Source: JALXDT01 sp964634755
GTDB taxonomy: Bacteria > Acidobacteriota > Aminicenantia > JAMOAD01
DNA: 27,864 bases
Assembly (NCBI GenBank): GCA_964634755.1
Contig: CAZWJH010000024.1
Location: forward strand, 1-27,864
Direction of reading: 5' to 3'
Shown here piece after piece: positions 7,855 through 14,865 of the stretch. The position numbers and the translations under genes were made by a program. Positions within the stretch are counted from its first letter, which is position 1, and each line of letters starts with the position of its first letter. The notes under the pieces were generated by a model, which ran no database searches, had not been told where the DNA came from, and was given only the letters and a program-made list of their open reading frames with translations.

Positions 7855-8941
7855 TTTCTACCAATGAATAAAAAAGCTTTACAAAATCTTCTTCCATTTT
7901 TTCAAAAGTGAAATTCTTTAAAAATCTTTCTCTTCCTTTTTTACCCATTTTTTTTGCCAAATTTTTATTCTTTAATAATATTTCTATCTTTTCTGCCAAC
8001 ACAGAAGGATTTCCTTTTTCTACCAAGAAACCGGTTTCCCTATCAACGACGATATCGGGAATACCTCCTTCTTTTGTACTTATTACTGGAAGGGCACATT
8101 GCATGGCTTCAAGGATGACACCCGGGAAAGTTTCTTTAAGGGAGGGAAGCACAAAGATATCAGACTTTAAGTAGAATTTATATCTTTTTTCTCTGTTGGC
8201 AAAACTGTGATAAAAAACTCTATCTTCGATCTTTAGAGTTTTTATATTTTCAAGCAATTCTTTTTTGTTAATATTGATAGACGCTCCAACTATTTCTGCT
8301 TTGAATGTAAAACCTTTATTTTTCAGGATAGAGAGACTTTCAAGAAAAACATAGACACCTTTTTCTTTTGATAAGTTAGAAAGAAAAAGTATCGTAGTAG
8401 TAGAATTTTTTCTCTTTCTCCCTAAGTCCTCTTGATTAACCTCAATTTTCAACCCGTTATTTATTACTATCACATTTCTAAATCCATTCTTTTCCAGCAT
8501 TTTTTTATTATTATGTGATAATGCTATTATTGTTGAATTATTAGAAATACTCGAGAAGATTTTTTGTTTTATAGGGCTTTTTTTGACTTGCTCTCTTATA
8601 ATAAAAACTTTTTTGACCGGGAAAAATTTCAAGATCTCTACAAATAATAAATCCCTTAAAAATGCCCATTTGTTTGGGGAAAAGCTAAAAAAGACAATGT
8701 GAGGTTTAAATGTTCTTGTTTCGTGGATTAATTTAAGACAAATTTTTAGACTAATAATTACCTTTTTAAGACTAAAAAAAGAAAGCTCGTCTATGTTTTT
8801 TGTAAAAAACATGGGAATTAATCTTGTTTCAAATTCTTTTCTATTATTTATACTTTCATATAGTTCAGAGTTTCTCAAGGAAGCTCCATGATAAGGAGGG
8901 GGGATCTGGATAAGAAATAAAATTTTTATTTTTTCTTTCAT
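7841..8941 (-). CDS. GT4-family glycosyltransferase
   Basis: This 366-residue protein has the GT-B layout. The N-terminal Rossmann half begins KILFLIQIPPPYHGASLRN, where the glycine-rich loop typical of retaining GT4 enzymes is seen as PPYHGA. The C-terminal half has LFLSNLSKEKGV and the E-x7-E signature in LPSLKETFPGVILEAM, followed by ALPVISTKEGGIPDIV and GFLVEKGN. It would add a sugar from a nucleotide donor to a growing polysaccharide on the cytoplasmic face. It begins 15 nt after glnA and overlaps the WecG-like gene by 14 nt, so it is the first sugar gene in the run. Confidence 0.88.
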   Translation of the reverse strand: MKEKIKILFLIQIPPPYHGASLRNSELYESINNRKEFETRLIPMFFTKNIDELSFFSLKKVIISLKICLKLIHETRTFKPHIVFFSFSPNKWAFLRDLLFVEILKFFPVKKVFIIREQVKKSPIKQKIFSSISNNSTIIALSHNNKKMLEKNGFRNVIVINNGLKIEVNQEDLGRKRKNSTTTILFLSNLSKEKGVYVFLESLSILKNKGFTFKAEIVGASININKKELLENIKTLKIEDRVFYHSFANREKRYKFYLKSDIFVLPSLKETFPGVILEAMQCALPVISTKEGGIPDIVVDRETGFLVEKGNPSVLAEKIEILLKNKNLAKKMGKKGRERFLKNFTFEKMEEDFVKLFYSLVENDEN

Positions 8942-8956
8942 TAATTCTTTACAAAA

Positions 8957-10279
8957 TCAAAGTATCGGTAAATATTTCTTTATCTCATAATCTGTTACTT
9001 TTATTCTAAAATCATCCCAGTGTACTTTTTTTGACATTATTATTTTGTCGAAAGCTGACTCTCCCAAAGCTTCCTTAATTACACTACCCTTTTCAGCTTC
9101 CATTATTGCTTCAATAAGGCTCCCCGGTAAAGACTCTATTCCCTCCTCTTTTCTCCGGAAATAGTCAAATTTATATATGTTCTCTTCCTGAGGTTTGGAA
9201 AGATTGTACCTATTTTCAATCCCTTTTATTCCGGCTTTTAGAAGAACTGAGAATAAAAGATAAGGATTTGCAGCAGGATCTGGGGATCTATATTCAATTC
9301 TTGTGGATTTTGTGTTTCCCTTTCTAACAGCAGGTACTCTTATCAGAGGAGATCTATTGCTTCTTCCCCATGATATGTAAACAGGAGCTTCATAGCCGGG
9401 AACGAGTCTCTTGTAGGAATTTACCCACTGGTTTGTAATAAGAGTTATCTCCTTCGCATGTTGCAAAAGACCCGCTATGTAGTACTCTGCTATGTCGGAA
9501 AGTCCTGAATCACTTTTTTCTGAAGAAAAAATATTTTTCTCTCCTTTAAAGAGTGATTGATGCACATGCATTCCGCTTCCATTTATTCCTTCCACTGGTT
9601 TGGGCATAAAAGTTGCGTAATAACCATTTTCAATAGCAATTCTTTTCACTATATATTTTGCTGTGATAAGATTATCCGCCATTGTAAGAGCATCAGAGTA
9701 CTTAAAGTCAAGTTCATATTGAGAAGGGGAAACTTCATGGTGTATGTACTCAACCTTTATTCCTAATTTTTGAAGATGGTAAACGGTTTTTCTCAAAAGA
9801 TCCTCTCCTGTATCAGGGGAGATAAGGTCAAAATAACCATTATAGTCTATAAATTCTATTTCAAAAGGTTTTTTAAAGTAGAAAAATTCAAGCTCAGGTC
9901 CTACATAAAAAGTATAATCATACTTATCTTTTATCTCTTTTGAATTTTTTTTCAAAATTGTACGAGGTGCATCTTCATAACATTCTCCGTCGGGTTTTGT
10001 AACATCGCAAAAAACCCTTGCTATTTTACCTCCCTCAACTTCAAATGGTAAAAGTTTGAAAGTGGAAAGATCAGGTCTCAGAAACATATCACTTTCTTCT
10101 ATACGAGTAAACCCTCTTATGGAACTTCCGTCAAAGGATGCTCCATCCTCTATTACGCTATCGATTTGATCTCTAAAAACATTAACTGTTTTCAAATTAC
10201 TTTCAAGGTCAACGAACCATAGCTGTAAAAACTTAACATCCTCTTTTCCAATAATTTTTCTTACCTCTTTTGCATCCAT
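8957..10279 (-). CDS. glnA: Glutamine synthetase, type I (alpha)
   Basis: This 440-residue enzyme makes glutamine from glutamate, ammonia and ATP. It shows FDGSSIRGF, GPELEFFYF, EGINGSGMHVHQSLF, RLVPGYEAPVYISWG, SNRSPLIRVP and RIEYRSPDPAANPYL. Length and the lack of the NLYDLPPEE adenylylation-site motif place it in GSI-alpha, as in Bacillus and Thermotoga. Arg59 in GFTRIEESDM aligns with B. subtilis Arg62, the residue used in glutamine feedback inhibition, so direct feedback rather than adenylylation is likely. The ATG at 10279 has a clean AAGGAGG seven bases upstream. It lies 15 nt after moaE in the same direction, an unusual neighbour, with no glnB or glnR in sight. Confidence 0.97.
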   Translation of the reverse strand: MDAKEVRKIIGKEDVKFLQLWFVDLESNLKTVNVFRDQIDSVIEDGASFDGSSIRGFTRIEESDMFLRPDLSTFKLLPFEVEGGKIARVFCDVTKPDGECYEDAPRTILKKNSKEIKDKYDYTFYVGPELEFFYFKKPFEIEFIDYNGYFDLISPDTGEDLLRKTVYHLQKLGIKVEYIHHEVSPSQYELDFKYSDALTMADNLITAKYIVKRIAIENGYYATFMPKPVEGINGSGMHVHQSLFKGEKNIFSSEKSDSGLSDIAEYYIAGLLQHAKEITLITNQWVNSYKRLVPGYEAPVYISWGRSNRSPLIRVPAVRKGNTKSTRIEYRSPDPAANPYLLFSVLLKAGIKGIENRYNLSKPQEENIYKFDYFRRKEEGIESLPGSLIEAIMEAEKGSVIKEALGESAFDKIIMSKKVHWDDFRIKVTDYEIKKYLPIL

Positions 10280-10294
10280 TATAACCTCCTTATT

Positions 10295-10699
10295 TTATAG
10301 CCAATAATTCTTGCCATTTTTATAATGCTCTTTTTTCCATACAGGAAACTTATGCTTCATAAATTCTAATATCTCCTCACAGGCGGAGAATGCCTCTTTT
10401 CTTGATTTGGAGCTTACTCCGATTATTATAGTATCTTCTCCCACAGGCAAAATTCCCTCTGCCTGATAAATGAAAATTTTGTAAACCTCTTTTTTATATT
10501 TTTTTAAAAATTTCTTCAGCTCATTTTCAGCAGTCTCTTTATCCACTTCATACTCAAGCTTTTCCACTTCTTCATTATTGTTTACTGCTCTTACGACTCC
10601 ATTAAAAATAAAAATAGCTCCTGCTTTTTTTTCTTTGAGAAATTTCTTGATTTCTTCCAGAGATGGTGGTATTTTGCCAATTATTATCTGAACATCCAT
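10295..10699 (-). CDS. moaE: Molybdopterin synthase large subunit MoaE
   Basis: This 134-residue protein is the catalytic subunit of molybdopterin synthase, which puts two sulfurs onto precursor Z (cPMP). It has GAIFIFNGVVR near the start, a LEYEVDKETAENEL segment, and AFSACEEILEFMKHKFPVWKKE near the end. The last holds the two active-site lysines that align with E. coli Lys119 and Lys126. The usual His-Arg in the HR-x-G segment reads YQAEG, and the conserved His before Arg in the later S-x-H-R motif reads SKSR. These changes are worth noting but occur within an otherwise standard protein. The start shares one base with the moaD stop (TAATG), so the two subunits are coupled. Confidence 0.9.
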   Translation of the reverse strand: MDVQIIIGKIPPSLEEIKKFLKEKKAGAIFIFNGVVRAVNNNEEVEKLEYEVDKETAENELKKFLKKYKKEVYKIFIYQAEGILPVGEDTIIIGVSSKSRKEAFSACEEILEFMKHKFPVWKKEHYKNGKNYWL

Positions 10700-10935
10700 T
10701 AACCACCCCTGTACAAAGGGTGTAAAGATACAGTATCACCGTTCTTTGCTTCTTTTTTTGAAAGGGAATTATTGATAGCAATATTGAATATTTCATTTTC
10801 AGAGAGGTCAAAGCTTTTTTTAAGAAGAGGTATTAGTTCTTCTTTTTTTATTGAGGTCCTTTCAATTTCCATGACTTCACTTCTCTTTCCCATTTTTTCT
10901 TTAAGCTCTCCGAAAAATTTTATTTTTATTAACAT
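10699..10935 (-). CDS. moaD: Molybdopterin synthase small (sulfur-carrier) subunit MoaD
   Basis: This 78-residue protein has the beta-grasp fold pattern of MoaD. It begins IKIKFFGELKEKMGK and ends GDTVSLHPLYRGG, with the Gly-Gly at the very C-terminus that is adenylylated and then thiocarboxylated. It hands sulfur to MoaE, the next gene, whose start codon overlaps its stop. It is the first gene of the minus-strand run that goes on to glnA and the sugar genes. An AAAGGG ribosome site lies before the ATG. The gap to the divergent rmuC start is only 42 bases. Confidence 0.9.
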   Translation of the reverse strand: MLIKIKFFGELKEKMGKRSEVMEIERTSIKKEELIPLLKKSFDLSENEIFNIAINNSLSKKEAKNGDTVSLHPLYRGG

Positions 10936-10957
10936 TTTTCCCTTTATATTATATATT
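10929..10957 (+). promoter_or_regulatory. Probable rmuC promoter overlapping the moaD start
   Basis: TTAACA at 10929-10934 (5 of 6 to consensus) and TATATT at 10952-10957 (5 of 6) are 17 nt apart. Transcription would start near 10964, a short way before the rmuC ATG at 10978. The -35 box covers the moaD start codon on the other strand, so the two divergent genes share this tight space. Confidence 0.4.
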
Positions 10958-10977
10958 ATTTGTGATAAAGATAAAAC

Positions 10978-12282
10978 ATGAAGATAGAGATTTTATTATA
11001 TTTGGTTATGGGTTTTTTAATGGGGGGAATTCCTCTGTTTTTTATGGTTCAAAGACTGTTAAAAGAAAATAAAAGCTTAAAAGAAAAAAGTACTGAACTT
11101 GAAAAAAGCCTTGAAGAGGAAAGGGAAAAGAGAATAATCTTTCAGACCCAGAAGGAGGAGATAGAAAAGGGTTTTAAAGAGCAGTTAAAGATTTTAGAAA
11201 AAGCAGAAGAAAGATTAAAAGAGAGTTTTAAAGCTTTGTCCGGAGATATTCTCTCGGAAAGCCAAAAGAGTTTTTTAAACATGGCAAAAGTGGTATTTGA
11301 AAAATCTATAGAGAAAACGGAAAGCACATTAAAGCTTAGCCAAACTAACATTGAGAATATAATAAAACCACTTAAGGAAAAGGTTGAAATATACAGTACT
11401 TTTTTAAAAGAGCTTGAGAAAAAGAGGATAGAGGAATACGGAAGTCTTGAAAAATATCTTGAAGAGCTTTCAAAAGTAAATGAAAAATTGAGGAAAGAGA
11501 CAGAGATCCTTTCAAAAGCTCTCTCCTCTTCCAAGAGCAGGGGAAGATGGGGAGAATTTACTCTGAAAAATTTGGTTAAAATGGCGGGTATGTCAGAATA
11601 TTGTGACTTTAGAGAGCAGGCAACATCTTCGGGGGATAGTGGTAAGCTTATCCCTGATATGATAATTAATCTTCCGGACAATAGAAAAATAGCCATTGAC
11701 TCAAAAGTGCCTTTTGATTCATATCTTAAAGCGGTTGAAACAAAAGACGAAAAGGAGAGTGAAGAATACTTCAAACAACATCTAAAAGCATTGAAAGCCC
11801 ATATAGACAAGCTTGGTAAAAAAGAATATCAGACGATAGAAAATCAGGAGTTTGATTTTGTTATTCTTTTTCTCCCTTTGGAATCGCTTTTCAGCGAAGC
11901 TTTGAAAAGGGATTCATCTTTAATTGAGTATGGAGTTCAAAGGAAAGTGATAATTGCTACTCCAACAACTCTTCTTGCTCTTCTTAGGACTGTTGCTTTT
12001 ACATGGAAACAGCAAAAAATGATAGAGAATATAAGCCAGATTTTAAAAGAGGGAAAAGAACTTTATTCAAGATTGGTTAAATTTTCAGAACATTTTACCT
12101 CACTTTCCAAAAGTATTTACAATGTAAACAAAAGTTTTAATGATGCTGTCGGATCTTGGAATAGTAGGGTAATGCCCAAGGCTCAAAAATTTACTGAATT
12201 CGGGTTAAGTGATACATCGAAGGAGATAAAAGAGATAAAGGAAATTGACACTCTTCCGCTTGAGCCAAAAAGGAGAGATTGA
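10978..12282 (+). CDS. rmuC: RmuC-family DNA recombination protein
   Basis: This 434-residue protein has an N-terminal membrane anchor (about residues 4-24), a long charged coiled coil (about 28-180) and the RmuC nuclease-like domain (about 180-400). Landmarks are SRGRWGEFTLKNLVKMAGM, DMIINLPDNRKIAIDSKVP (the predicted PD-(D/E)xK core), FVILFLPLESLFSEAL and KVIIATPTTLLALLRT, then VGSWNSRVMP near the end. RmuC limits DNA inversions in E. coli, and its exact reaction is not settled. Length is usual. The stop is directly followed by the acpS GTG, so it heads a three-gene run of otherwise unrelated genes. Confidence 0.93.
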   Translation: MKIEILLYLVMGFLMGGIPLFFMVQRLLKENKSLKEKSTELEKSLEEEREKRIIFQTQKEEIEKGFKEQLKILEKAEERLKESFKALSGDILSESQKSFLNMAKVVFEKSIEKTESTLKLSQTNIENIIKPLKEKVEIYSTFLKELEKKRIEEYGSLEKYLEELSKVNEKLRKETEILSKALSSSKSRGRWGEFTLKNLVKMAGMSEYCDFREQATSSGDSGKLIPDMIINLPDNRKIAIDSKVPFDSYLKAVETKDEKESEEYFKQHLKALKAHIDKLGKKEYQTIENQEFDFVILFLPLESLFSEALKRDSSLIEYGVQRKVIIATPTTLLALLRTVAFTWKQQKMIENISQILKEGKELYSRLVKFSEHFTSLSKSIYNVNKSFNDAVGSWNSRVMPKAQKFTEFGLSDTSKEIKEIKEIDTLPLEPKRRD

Positions 12283-12621
12283 GTGATAAAAGGTTTGGGA
12301 ATAGACATAATAGAAGTTGAAAGAATAAAGCAAAGTATTGAGAAAAACAAAAGCTTCAAAAAGAGAATTTTTACTGAGGAAGAAATCTTATACTGTGAAA
12401 AATTTTCGGAGCCTTTTACGCACTTTGCCGCAAGATTTGCCGTAAAAGAAGCTTTTTTTAAAGCGACAGGGTTAAAAATCCCATTTAACAAAATATCTGT
12501 TTTAAATAAAGAAGATGGAGCCCCCTATATAAAATTAAAAGAAAGATTTAATGGAAATCTTATTGTTTCAATTACTCACATAAGAGAATTGGCAGTAGCA
12601 GTGGTTGTTTATGAGGAATAA
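12283..12621 (+). CDS. acpS: Holo-[acyl-carrier-protein] synthase AcpS
   Basis: This 112-residue enzyme moves 4'-phosphopantetheine from CoA to acyl carrier protein in the cytoplasm. The N-terminal GLGIDIIEVERI holds the first metal-binding Asp, and ARFAVKEAFFKATG holds the metal-binding Glu and the catalytic Lys region. SITHIRELAVAVVV closes the fold. The start is GTG, immediately after the rmuC stop codon; no other start keeps the GIDI motif. It overlaps the following gene by 11 nt if that gene starts at 12611. Confidence 0.95.
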   Translation: MIKGLGIDIIEVERIKQSIEKNKSFKKRIFTEEEILYCEKFSEPFTHFAARFAVKEAFFKATGLKIPFNKISVLNKEDGAPYIKLKERFNGNLIVSITHIRELAVAVVVYEE

Positions 12622-13438
12622 AAAGTTTGTTTTTTTCATCTTGATACTTTCATTTTTCAGGTTATTCTCCTATGAAAGAATAGTAACACTTGCTCCTGCT
12701 CTTGGAGAGATAGTATGCTCATTGGGAGAAAGCAAAAAAATTGTGGGTGTTTCCTCTTACAGTGAGGAAAACAATTGCATTAAAGATGCTGTTAAAGTTG
12801 GGACAATCTTTTCTTTAAATTATGAGATACTTTTATCTTTGAGACCTGACCTGATTCTTACTTATGCGGAAGATGTAAAGACAGAAAGATTGTTAAAAGA
12901 ATTGAATGTTAAAGTGGTAAAGTTCAAACACACAACAGTAAATGATATTCTTGATTCAATTTTGAAAATTGGTTTACTCTTGGATAAAAAAGGTAAAGCG
13001 GAAAAAATTGTAAAAGATATCCAAAGTAAACTTACCAGCCTCAGCAATAAAATAAAAAAAAGAAAAAAAGTTCTCGTCATAATCTCCCGCCAAAGACCTC
13101 TTTTTAAAAATATTTATATTTTAGGAAAAGGTGATTTTCTAAGTGAATTGTTATCTTTGACGGGGGGAGATAATGTTTACAATGGAAGTGTTCAATATCC
13201 GAAAGTATCCGGAGAATTTATAATAAGGTCAAATCCTGAAATTATAATGGAGCTGATTCCCGATTTAAAAGAAAGAGGATTAAAGAAAGCTGAAATTTTA
13301 AAGGAGTGGAAAAATTTTTACAAGGGTAAATTTTACAAAAAAGTGGCGATAATGGATGAAAAGCATATAGTAATCCCGGGACCCAGAATTTATCTTATTG
13401 CTAAAAAATTTTACGAAGTGCTTAATTCCGTTAATTAA
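12611..13438 (+). CDS. Periplasmic binding protein, BtuF/FepB-like (cobalamin or iron-chelate type)
   Basis: Using the ATG at 12611 gives 275 residues; the frame also has a TTG two codons earlier. The N-terminus (MRNKKFVFFILILSFFRLFSYE) is a signal peptide with no lipobox cysteine, so the mature protein should be soluble outside the inner membrane. The mature part begins RIVTLAPALGEIVCSLGE, then KKIVGVSSYS and LRPDLILTYAED. The second lobe has FLSELLSLTGGDNVYNG and NPEIIMELIPD. This two-lobed PBP-like pattern with a linking helix is that of BtuF, FhuD and similar proteins. No permease or ATPase gene is next to it. The ligand cannot be told; cobalamin is the simplest guess. The stop overlaps the convergent pyk stop. 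Confidence 0.82.
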   Translation: MRNKKFVFFILILSFFRLFSYERIVTLAPALGEIVCSLGESKKIVGVSSYSEENNCIKDAVKVGTIFSLNYEILLSLRPDLILTYAEDVKTERLLKELNVKVVKFKHTTVNDILDSILKIGLLLDKKGKAEKIVKDIQSKLTSLSNKIKKRKKVLVIISRQRPLFKNIYILGKGDFLSELLSLTGGDNVYNGSVQYPKVSGEFIIRSNPEIIMELIPDLKERGLKKAEILKEWKNFYKGKFYKKVAIMDEKHIVIPGPRIYLIAKKFYEVLNSVN

Positions 13439-14856
13439 ATCCTTATGGCTCTTAACATATTAGTAGCACCTTTGATGGGGGTTACTCCCCCGATCATAAT
13501 AATCAAGTCTCCTCTTTTTATTATTCCCTTGTCAAGAAGGATTGTCTCTCCTTCTGCCAAAAGGATATCTGTGTTTGGCCTATATTCAAGATAAAAAGGA
13601 AGAACACCCCAGTAAAGAGCCATCCTATTAATGACTTTTTCTTCCGGAGAAAAGGCTACTATTGGAACAGATGGCTTGTGCTTTGATAGCATCAGGGCAG
13701 TGGATCCTGACCAGCTGAAAACAACTATTAATTTTGCTTTTAATTTTTCCGCTATATCAACAGCAGCCTTTACTATTGCATCACCGACGACTTTGGATGG
13801 TTTTACTTCAAGCGCTATTTCAGGGTTAAAATAAGAAGATGTTTCTGTTATACAGGCAATGTTCTTAATTATTTTTACAGCTTTTACAGGATATTTGCCG
13901 ACAGCTGTTTCACCTGAGAGCATAACAGCATCTGTCATATCAAGAATAGCATTTGAAACATCGGTAGCTTCCGCTCTGGTAGGTCTCGGCTTTTCAATCA
14001 TTGACTCAAGCATCTGAGTTGCAGTTATTACCATTTTACCTTTTTTTGAAGCCTTTTTAATAATCTCTTTTTGAAGAATAGGTACCATCTCTTCTTTCAT
14101 TTCCACCCCAAGATCTCCTCTTGCTACCATAACTCCATCGGCTTCATCTATGATTTCGTCAAGGTTTTTAATTGCATCAGGTTTTTCTATCTTAGCTATT
14201 ATAGGAATATCAGTTTTCTTTGTTTTTAATATTCTTTTTAAATCCTTAATATCCTGCGCCTTTTGCACAAAAGAGAGAGCTATATAATCCACTTCATTCT
14301 CAACTCCAAATTCAACATCCCGTTTATCTTTTTCAGTTAAAGCAGGAATATTTAGCTTTGTATTCGGAAGGTTTATTCCTTTATTGGATTTTAGGACTCC
14401 TCCTACAACCACTTTTGTAATAATTTCTTCCTTTTTAACTTCCGTTACTTTGAGTTCAAGGTTTCCATCATCCATCAGAATTATTTCGCCCTTTTTAACA
14501 AATTTGGGAAGAAATTTGTAATCAGAAGGAATAATTCCCTTTTTCCCCTCAATCTCTTTTGTAGTAATTACTAATTTTTCACCTTTTTTTAGTGTGATGC
14601 TGCCTCCCTTTATTTTACCGACTCTTAATTTTGGACCTCTTAAGTCCTGAAGGATTGCTACCGGTCTTTCCAATTCCATGGAAATTTTTCTGATATTTTG
14701 AATAATTTTTTTATATTCTTCGTAGTTTCCATGGGAAAAGTTTATTCTTGCCACATCCAGTCCCTTTTTTATCAAAGATTTCAAAACTTTTGGACTGGAA
14801 GAAGCGGGTCCTATTGTGCAAACCAATTTTGTTTTGGCAATTTTACTAATATTCAT
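13435..14856 (-). CDS. pyk: Pyruvate kinase
   Basis: This 473-residue glycolytic enzyme turns phosphoenolpyruvate and ADP into pyruvate and ATP. It shows TKLVCTIGPASSSPKVL, ARINFSHGN (Arg37), LQDLRGPKLRVG, IIAKIEKPDAI (phosphoryl-transfer lysine), GVMVARGDLGVE, ITATQMLESMIEKPRPTRAE and MLSGETAVGKYP. The C-terminal regulatory domain ends within GVTPIKGATNMLRAIRI, and no extra C-terminal PEP-utilising domain is present. GAGGAGGGG precedes the ATG, and this ribosome site overlaps the glyS stop. It is the last gene of the gcv-gly run. Confidence 0.97.
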   Translation of the reverse strand: MNISKIAKTKLVCTIGPASSSPKVLKSLIKKGLDVARINFSHGNYEEYKKIIQNIRKISMELERPVAILQDLRGPKLRVGKIKGGSITLKKGEKLVITTKEIEGKKGIIPSDYKFLPKFVKKGEIILMDDGNLELKVTEVKKEEIITKVVVGGVLKSNKGINLPNTKLNIPALTEKDKRDVEFGVENEVDYIALSFVQKAQDIKDLKRILKTKKTDIPIIAKIEKPDAIKNLDEIIDEADGVMVARGDLGVEMKEEMVPILQKEIIKKASKKGKMVITATQMLESMIEKPRPTRAEATDVSNAILDMTDAVMLSGETAVGKYPVKAVKIIKNIACITETSSYFNPEIALEVKPSKVVGDAIVKAAVDIAEKLKAKLIVVFSWSGSTALMLSKHKPSVPIVAFSPEEKVINRMALYWGVLPFYLEYRPNTDILLAEGETILLDKGIIKRGDLIIMIGGVTPIKGATNMLRAIRI

Positions 14857-14865
14857 AACCCCTCC

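Noticed and set aside
11142..11810. Minus-strand frame of 222 codons opposite rmuC
   Set aside because: It mirrors the coiled coil of RmuC, whose plus-strand reading has clear family motifs.
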